9,584 bases of DNA, taken from positions 1 to 9,584 of the forward strand of contig JAGHAD010000105.1 in NCBI GenBank assembly GCA_021161685.1. The letters are read 5' to 3'. Below, piece after piece: positions 5,087 to 9,584 of this stretch. How positions within the stretch are numbered: the first letter of the stretch is position 1; each line of letters opens with the position of its first letter. Made by a program: the position numbers and the translations under genes. The DNA comes from Thermoplasmata archaeon (GTDB lineage: Archaea > Thermoplasmatota > E2 > DHVEG-1 > B18-G2). The notes beneath the pieces are model-generated. The model did no database searches. It saw only the letters and a program-made list of their open reading frames with translations, and was not told where the DNA came from.

Positions 5087-8000
5087 ATGGTGGGAAACAT
5101 GCAAGAGTATTTCAAAATGCTTCAGGAAGAAGTTGATAGGTGTTATGCGGTTGCGGGAAGAGCAAGGAAAAAGGGATTGGATCCAGAAGAGAGGGTAGAA
5201 ATTCCCCAAGCTAGGGATCTCGCTGCCAGGGTTGAAGAGTTGGTCGGGCCAGAGGGAATAGCTGACAAGATAAGAAAACTCATGCATGATATTGGAGATA
5301 GAGAAATGGTATCAATAGAAGTGGCCAAGGAAATTGTTAGAAGTAAGAAGTATGGTTTTAAAAGAGCGGAGGATGCAATCGAGCAAGCTGTGAGAACGGG
5401 CTTGGCAATACTAACTGAAGGAGTTTTGGTTGCTCCATTGGAAGGAATAGCGGGTGTTAGCCTAGGTAAAAATTCGGATGGAACAAATTATGTCGATCTT
5501 TACTTCTCTGGCCCAATAAGGAGTGCAGGCGGAACGGGTCAGGCGATGAGTGTACTTATAGCAGATATCGTTAGGAGGGAACTTGGAATAGGGAGATATA
5601 TTCCAACAAAGGGAGAGGTGGAGAGATACAAAGAAGAGATTCCTCTCTACAAAAGGGTACAGCATCTACAGTACTTACCTTCCGCGGAGGAAATAGAAGA
5701 GATTGTTAGCAACTGCCCAGTATGCATAAATGGAGAAGGTACAGAAGAAGAGGAAGTGACTGGTTTTAGAGATCTGCCAAGGGTAAGGACAAACAAGCTA
5801 AGGGGTGGGGCGTGTCTCGTTATAGCTGAAGGTCTATGTCTAAAGGCTCCAAAAATACTGAAGCATGTCAAGAGACTTAACATACCTGGATGGGAATTCT
5901 TGGAGAGATTTATCAGTAAGGAAGAGAAAGGTAGCGAGGGCATACCTCCCATAGAACCTTCCTCTAAGTACTTAGATGAAGTGATAGCTGGCAGACCGGT
6001 CCTTTCTCACCCATCTAGAAAAGGAGGATTCAGATTAAGATATGGCAGATCTAGGTCATGTGGTCTCGCCGCAACCGCAATAAATCCCGCAACCATGTAC
6101 ATCCTTGGTAGCTTCATAACTATTGGTACGCAAATGAAAATTGAAAGACCTGGCAAAGGTACTGTGGCTACGCCATGCGACCAAATAGAGGGACCAATTG
6201 TTCTTTTGAAAAACGGTGACTTGGTGCAAATCAATACCGTTGAGGATGCGAAGAAGTTTGAGAAGGAAATCAAGGAAATCGTTGACCTGGGAGAGATACT
6301 CATACCATTCGGTGAATTCGTGGAAAACAATGCAATCCTTCCAGATTCTCCATATGTCTATGAGTGGTGGATACAAGAGCTCGAGAGGAAAATGGGAATA
6401 AAGGTGGATAATAGTTGTGCTGAAAGTGTAATTAATGCAGAAAATCTAGTTAGGGAAAAATTGGAGAAGGAGCTTGGCAAGAAAGTGAACCTTAAGAAAC
6501 CTTCACCTGAGGATGCATTTTTGATATCCGAGAAATATGAGGTGCCCCTGCATCCATACTATAATCTTTTCTGGCATGATATAAATAAACAGGATCTGAA
6601 GGCATTGAGAGAATACATTGTGAAAGAGGGCAGGATTAACCTTGAGAACGGAAAAATCGTTTTGGAAATGAAAAAGGAAGAAAAGATAAAATCCGTACTG
6701 ATAGACCTTGGTGCACTCCACCTTGAGAGAGAAGGCAAAATACTTCTGGAGAGATACGCCTATCCCATAATAAGGTGCTGTGGTCTAGAAATAGAGGGAG
6801 GAAAATTAGTAGAAAGGGTTCGATTTCCCGAGGATGGGGAAGATGTAGTTGAGTTGGTTTCTTTACTGTCTGGTGTCACGATAAGGAGAAAAGCCGTTTC
6901 TAGGATAGGTGCGAGGATGGGAAGACCAGAGAAAGCATCCCCAAGGAGAATGCGCCCTCCACCGCATATACTGTTTCCTGTTGCAAGCTATGGAGGGAGC
7001 CAGAGGCTTTTAAATGTGGCTGCCGAGAAAGAAAAAATAAAGGTAGAAGCTGGTCTAAGGGTATGCGAGAAGTGTGGTAGAAGTACGTTTAAATTGAGAT
7101 GCGACGCCTGCGGAAGCAGAACGAAATCAACTGGAAAAGTTGTTAAGCAGGAGGTAAATCTAAAGGAGGAATTGGAAAAAGCCAGAAAGAACCTCGGGGA
7201 AAATTCTGTTCCCGGCAGTATAAAAGGTGTGATTGGTACCATATCGAAGGAAAAGACACCCGAACCCCTAGAAAAAGGAATAATGAGGGCAAAATACAAC
7301 TTACACGTTTTTAAAGACGGTACAATCAGGTTTGACATGACAGATGCTCCATTGACCCATTTCAAGCCAAAGGAGATAGGAGTCAGCGTGGAAAAGCTGA
7401 GGGAATTAGGATACACCAAAGACTACCTCGGAAGACCTTTGGAGAGAGAAGACCAAATATGTGAACTAAAGGTTCAGGACGTAATAGTATCTAAAGAATG
7501 TGCCGATTATTTAGTCAAGGTTTCGAAATTCATTGATGATTTGCTTGAAAAATTCTACAAAATGGAAAGGTTTTATAACGTAAATGATCGCGAGGATTTA
7601 CTTGGTAAGCTCGTTGTTGGTATTGCCCCTCATACCTCTGCGGGTGTAGTGGGAAGAATAATAGGCTTTACCGATGCACAGGTATGCTTCGCACATCCAT
7701 ATTTCCATGCAGCAAAGAGAAGGAACTGCGATGGGGATGAGGATGCAGTTATGCTTTTAATGGATGCCTTGCTCAACTTCTCGCACGCTTATGTTCCAGA
7801 GAAGAGAGGAGGAAGGATGGATCTACCATTGATCATAACAACTAGGATAGATCCGAGAGAGATCGATAAGGAGGCGCACAGCATAGATACTCTTTTCAGA
7901 TATCCTATAGAGTTTTATGAGGCTACCTTACTCCATAAGGATCCAAAAGACGTTGAAAATTTAATGGAGCTCGTCGCCCATCGGCTTGGAAAAGAGAGTC

Positions 8001-8479
8001 AGTACAGTAATCTAGGTTTTACACACGACACCGATAACATTTCTGAGGGTCCCCCTTCATCAACCTATAAGACGCTAGAAACGATGATAGATAAAATAGA
8101 GGCACAGCTGAAACTGGCATCTATCATAAGAGCCGTCGATACGGCGGATGTCGCATGTAAGGTTATAGAGAGGCATTTCCTTCCAGACATACTTGGCAAT
8201 CTAAAAGCCTTCAGCAAACAAACCTTTAGGTGTCCGGCATGCAATACAATCTACAGGAGAATTCCTCTGAAGGGCGTTTGCCTGCAGTGTGGAGGAAAAC
8301 TGACTTTAACCGTGCATAAGAAGTCCGTCGAGAAGTATCTTGAAATAGCGAAGGAAATTTCAACAAGGTATAACCTTCCAGACTATGCAATCCAGAGATT
8401 ATCCCTCGTTGAGAAATCCATTAAATCTCTATTTGCCGAGGAAAAAGTCAAGTTGACTAAGCTGAGCGATTTTCTCTAG
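5087..8479 (+). CDS. polC: DNA polymerase D large catalytic subunit DP2
   Basis: DP2 (1130 residues) is the polymerising subunit of PolD, built around two double-psi beta-barrels related to those of multisubunit RNA polymerases. Recognisable blocks include SGPIRSAGGTGQA (141-153), RIGARMGRPEKA (606-617) and PHTSAGVVGRI (848-858). The catalytic loop N-C-D-G-D-E-D contains D882 and D884, equivalent to the two metal-binding aspartates of Pyrococcus DP2. Cysteine pairs typical of its zinc modules are C210/C213, C660/C663 with C672/C675, and C1049/C1052 with C1065/C1068. The last eight residues (LTKLSDFL) resemble a PCNA-interacting peptide with an FL ending. No intein interrupts the catalytic loop. 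The first ATG (5087) follows the DP1 stop with no gap. A second ATG at 5099 has GGTGG 5 nt upstream and would begin MQEYF, four residues later. Both agree with homologues that reach this block within a few residues. The 3' end overlaps dphB on the other strand. Confidence 0.97.
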   Translation: MVGNMQEYFKMLQEEVDRCYAVAGRARKKGLDPEERVEIPQARDLAARVEELVGPEGIADKIRKLMHDIGDREMVSIEVAKEIVRSKKYGFKRAEDAIEQAVRTGLAILTEGVLVAPLEGIAGVSLGKNSDGTNYVDLYFSGPIRSAGGTGQAMSVLIADIVRRELGIGRYIPTKGEVERYKEEIPLYKRVQHLQYLPSAEEIEEIVSNCPVCINGEGTEEEEVTGFRDLPRVRTNKLRGGACLVIAEGLCLKAPKILKHVKRLNIPGWEFLERFISKEEKGSEGIPPIEPSSKYLDEVIAGRPVLSHPSRKGGFRLRYGRSRSCGLAATAINPATMYILGSFITIGTQMKIERPGKGTVATPCDQIEGPIVLLKNGDLVQINTVEDAKKFEKEIKEIVDLGEILIPFGEFVENNAILPDSPYVYEWWIQELERKMGIKVDNSCAESVINAENLVREKLEKELGKKVNLKKPSPEDAFLISEKYEVPLHPYYNLFWHDINKQDLKALREYIVKEGRINLENGKIVLEMKKEEKIKSVLIDLGALHLEREGKILLERYAYPIIRCCGLEIEGGKLVERVRFPEDGEDVVELVSLLSGVTIRRKAVSRIGARMGRPEKASPRRMRPPPHILFPVASYGGSQRLLNVAAEKEKIKVEAGLRVCEKCGRSTFKLRCDACGSRTKSTGKVVKQEVNLKEELEKARKNLGENSVPGSIKGVIGTISKEKTPEPLEKGIMRAKYNLHVFKDGTIRFDMTDAPLTHFKPKEIGVSVEKLRELGYTKDYLGRPLEREDQICELKVQDVIVSKECADYLVKVSKFIDDLLEKFYKMERFYNVNDREDLLGKLVVGIAPHTSAGVVGRIIGFTDAQVCFAHPYFHAAKRRNCDGDEDAVMLLMDALLNFSHAYVPEKRGGRMDLPLIITTRIDPREIDKEAHSIDTLFRYPIEFYEATLLHKDPKDVENLMELVAHRLGKESQYSNLGFTHDTDNISEGPPSSTYKTLETMIDKIEAQLKLASIIRAVDTADVACKVIERHFLPDILGNLKAFSKQTFRCPACNTIYRRIPLKGVCLQCGGKLTLTVHKKSVEKYLEIAKEISTRYNLPDYAIQRLSLVEKSIKSLFAEEKVKLTKLSDFL

Positions 8480-9248
8480 TTAAGCCCGCAAAGGTTTCAA
8501 GGGCTTTTCTTTCCATGAAATGAAGTTTTCCGACTATGACCAATGTGTGAAGAGGGGGTCCAAAATCGAATTCCCTCACTTCTAGTATGGATCCAGCCTT
8601 AACGGTTGGTTTCTTTGATCCAGCCCTTGCAACCCCGCAAACGATTGTATCATCGCCTATAACACCTTCCTTCAACATGTTTTCCATTTCAAGCAGGATA
8701 TCTATTCCCTCTCTTATGGTCATGAACCTTTCTTTCTCAGCATCTATGTCAAGCAGAACGAGGGTATGAAGTCCCCTTTCTTTATTCTCCTTGATAACAT
8801 AGTACGGACTCGTTGGAAAAAACTTATCCTCTGGATATACTAGAGATGTTGTCCTACCAAATTTATAATGTTGCAAGCCCAGTAGAGCTGGTATAGCGGT
8901 AAAAACACTACTGCCATGAATGATTCTCGTTGCTATTCCCCTCTCCTCAGCTCTTATTCTTAATTCCACATGAGTAGTCGCAGCCATCGGATCCCCAGCT
9001 GTAAGGAAACCAACCCTTCCCCTCTCTGCTTCCTTTAAGATTTGCTCTCCATCTTCCACTTCCTTCCTCTCCAATACCTTTATTTTCTTTCCTAAGATTT
9101 TTTCTACCTTTGAGATATCTGTTCCAGTAAGCTTTGACGTGTAGAATTCCGCAAATAAGTAATCACATCTCCTCGCATCTTCCAATCCTTTAAGGCTTAT
9201 ATCTTTCTCATCATACAAACCTAAGCCTATGAAAATGAGTTCCCCCAT
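8457..9248 (-). CDS. dphB: Diphthine synthase (SAM-dependent methyltransferase)
   Basis: The 263-residue protein matches archaeal DphB in length and in sequence from end to end. DphB transfers methyl groups from S-adenosylmethionine to the 3-amino-3-carboxypropyl group on a histidine of elongation factor 2, giving diphthine, the second stage of diphthamide synthesis. It belongs to the tetrapyrrole methylase fold family. Visible motifs are G8-L-G-L-Y-D13 near the N-terminus, the SAM-binding loop TAGDPMAATTH at 83-93, and IHGSS at 110-114. FDFGPPLHTLVI lies near the C-terminus. The ATG at 9248 begins MGELIFIGLGL, the standard family start, and is about 22 nt from a TATA-like box. The last 23 bp overlap the 3' end of DP2 in the convergent orientation. 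Its tail (TRENRSA) is therefore encoded by bases that also encode the DP2 C-terminus. Confidence 0.96.
   Translation of the reverse strand: MGELIFIGLGLYDEKDISLKGLEDARRCDYLFAEFYTSKLTGTDISKVEKILGKKIKVLERKEVEDGEQILKEAERGRVGFLTAGDPMAATTHVELRIRAEERGIATRIIHGSSVFTAIPALLGLQHYKFGRTTSLVYPEDKFFPTSPYYVIKENKERGLHTLVLLDIDAEKERFMTIREGIDILLEMENMLKEGVIGDDTIVCGVARAGSKKPTVKAGSILEVREFDFGPPLHTLVIVGKLHFMERKALETFAGLTRENRSA
8482..8513 (+). terminator. Possible terminator of the PolD operon inside dphB
   Basis: Just after the DP2 stop, AAGCCC (8482-8487) can pair with GGGCTT (8501-8506) across a 13-nt loop, and the pyrimidine tract TTCTTTCC follows. The position, 3 nt past the stop codon, suits a transcription terminator for the plus strand. 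The same bases are codons of dphB on the minus strand, so the pairing could also be chance. Confidence 0.35.
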
Positions 9249-9266
9249 GCTAAAAATTTAGAAAGA

Positions 9267-9274
9267 AATTAATA
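9267..9274 (-). promoter_or_regulatory. Candidate TATA/BRE promoter of dphB
   Basis: On the minus strand TATTAATT is preceded by the purine-rich GCGAAGGG. Its centre is about 22 nt from the dphB ATG at 9248, which points to a leaderless or near-leaderless transcript. No Shine-Dalgarno motif precedes that ATG (TTTAGC is adjacent). Confidence 0.45.
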
Positions 9275-9317
9275 CCCTTCGCTCCATACTGCAATAGGGC
9301 ACCGACAACTATCAGCC

Positions 9318-9569
9318 TCACCTCATTTTTCCTTTTAGACTCTCTGTGGTAAGGAGTGTTTTTGTGTCAATAACGCCAGCAATTGATCTGATTTTCTTTA
9401 TAACTATTGATCCTATGCTGTCAAAATCCTCAGCCTCTATCTTTGCTATTATGTCATACTCTCCAAATAAAGGATGTATTTCTACGATTTCAGGGACTTT
9501 CGCTAGTTTGCTGTACACCTCTTCCTCCTTCAAGGGGCTTACCGATATCAGCGCAAATCCAACCGCCAT
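9318..9569 (-). CDS. Stand-alone RAM domain protein (Lrp/AsnC ligand-binding domain)
   Basis: The protein of 83 residues (from the ATG at 9569) consists of one alpha/beta RAM domain, as in the C-terminal half of Lrp/AsnC regulators. It has the beta-strand FALISVSP, the helix EEEVYSKLAKVP, the EIHPLFGEYDIIAKIEA hairpin with the conserved G-x-Y/F-D motif, and the closing VIDTKTLL strand. RAM domains bind amino acids or other small effectors and assemble as dimers to octamers. No helix-turn-helix is seen, so it cannot bind DNA in the way Lrp does. It may modulate full-length Lrp proteins or act as an independent effector-binding protein. The frame remains open upstream to the window edge (VYALS before the chosen Met), so the start is provisional. 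The length is typical for stand-alone RAM proteins in archaea. It is followed by 69 nt and then dphB on the same strand. Confidence 0.85.
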   Translation of the reverse strand: MAVGFALISVSPLKEEEVYSKLAKVPEIVEIHPLFGEYDIIAKIEAEDFDSIGSIVIKKIRSIAGVIDTKTLLTTESLKGKMR

Positions 9570-9584
9570 GCTTAAGGCATATAC

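Noticed and set aside
5647..7419. Several antisense open frames of 100-143 codons opposite DP2.
   Set aside because: They lie wholly inside a well-conserved coding gene, lack promoters or ribosome sites, and their translations look like shadow sequence.
1222..8491. The 9-mer AGCCCGCAA occurs just after the NuoH-like stop (1222-1230) and just after the DP2 stop (8483-8491).
   Set aside because: The second copy is ordinary coding sequence of dphB on the minus strand, the match does not extend, and a shared 9-mer in this length is not unusual enough to call a repeat.

Overview
The window looks like chromosomal DNA of a euryarchaeon, probably a thermophile. It encodes both subunits of the archaea-specific D-family DNA polymerase (PolD), a diphthine synthase, and a membrane subunit of an energy-converting hydrogenase or complex-I-like enzyme. 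Codon use leans on AGA/AGG for Arg and ATA for Ile, and the tRNA stems are GC-rich although the coding DNA is AT-rich. Several starts lie about 27 nt from a TATA-like box with no Shine-Dalgarno motif, which suggests leaderless transcripts. Lineage below this level cannot be assigned from the sequence alone.

Layout. (1) 1-1222, plus strand: the last 53 residues of an antiporter-like (NuoL/M/N, MrpD, MbhH type) membrane protein, then a complete NuoH/MbhM-type subunit with a strong ribosome binding site. This is the 3' end of a membrane-complex operon and closes with a hairpin plus T-tract. (2) 1297-1369, minus strand: a tRNA-Val (GAC) gene convergent with that operon. (3) 1423-2433, minus strand: an AmmeMemoRadiSam-type radical SAM protein. 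(4) 2488-3498, plus strand: a zinc-dependent medium-chain alcohol dehydrogenase, divergent from the radical SAM gene across 54 bp with one near-palindromic TATA box at its centre. (5) 3533-8479, plus strand: the PolD operon, DP1 then DP2, joined by TAA-ATG with no spacer. (6) 8457-9248, minus strand: diphthine synthase, overlapping the DP2 3' end by 23 bp tail to tail. (7) 9318-9569, minus strand: a stand-alone RAM (Lrp/AsnC ligand-binding) domain protein whose true start may lie beyond the window.

How it fits together. DP1 (Mre11-like proofreading exonuclease) and DP2 (catalytic subunit with two double-psi beta-barrels) form one heterodimeric replicative polymerase and are probably made from one transcript. 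Diphthine synthase modifies elongation factor 2. The hydrogenase-type subunits belong to a proton- or sodium-pumping membrane complex whose catalytic subunits lie outside the window. The radical SAM and dehydrogenase genes may share a promoter region, but no common pathway can be shown.

Coverage is dense and no gene-free stretch exceeds 300 bp. I see no CRISPR array, insertion sequence, intein, replication origin or other mobile element. I found no clearly new multi-gene system. The items most worth a second look are the shared TATA box, the inverted repeat in the polD leader, and the overlapping polC/dphB 3' ends with a possible terminator inside dphB.
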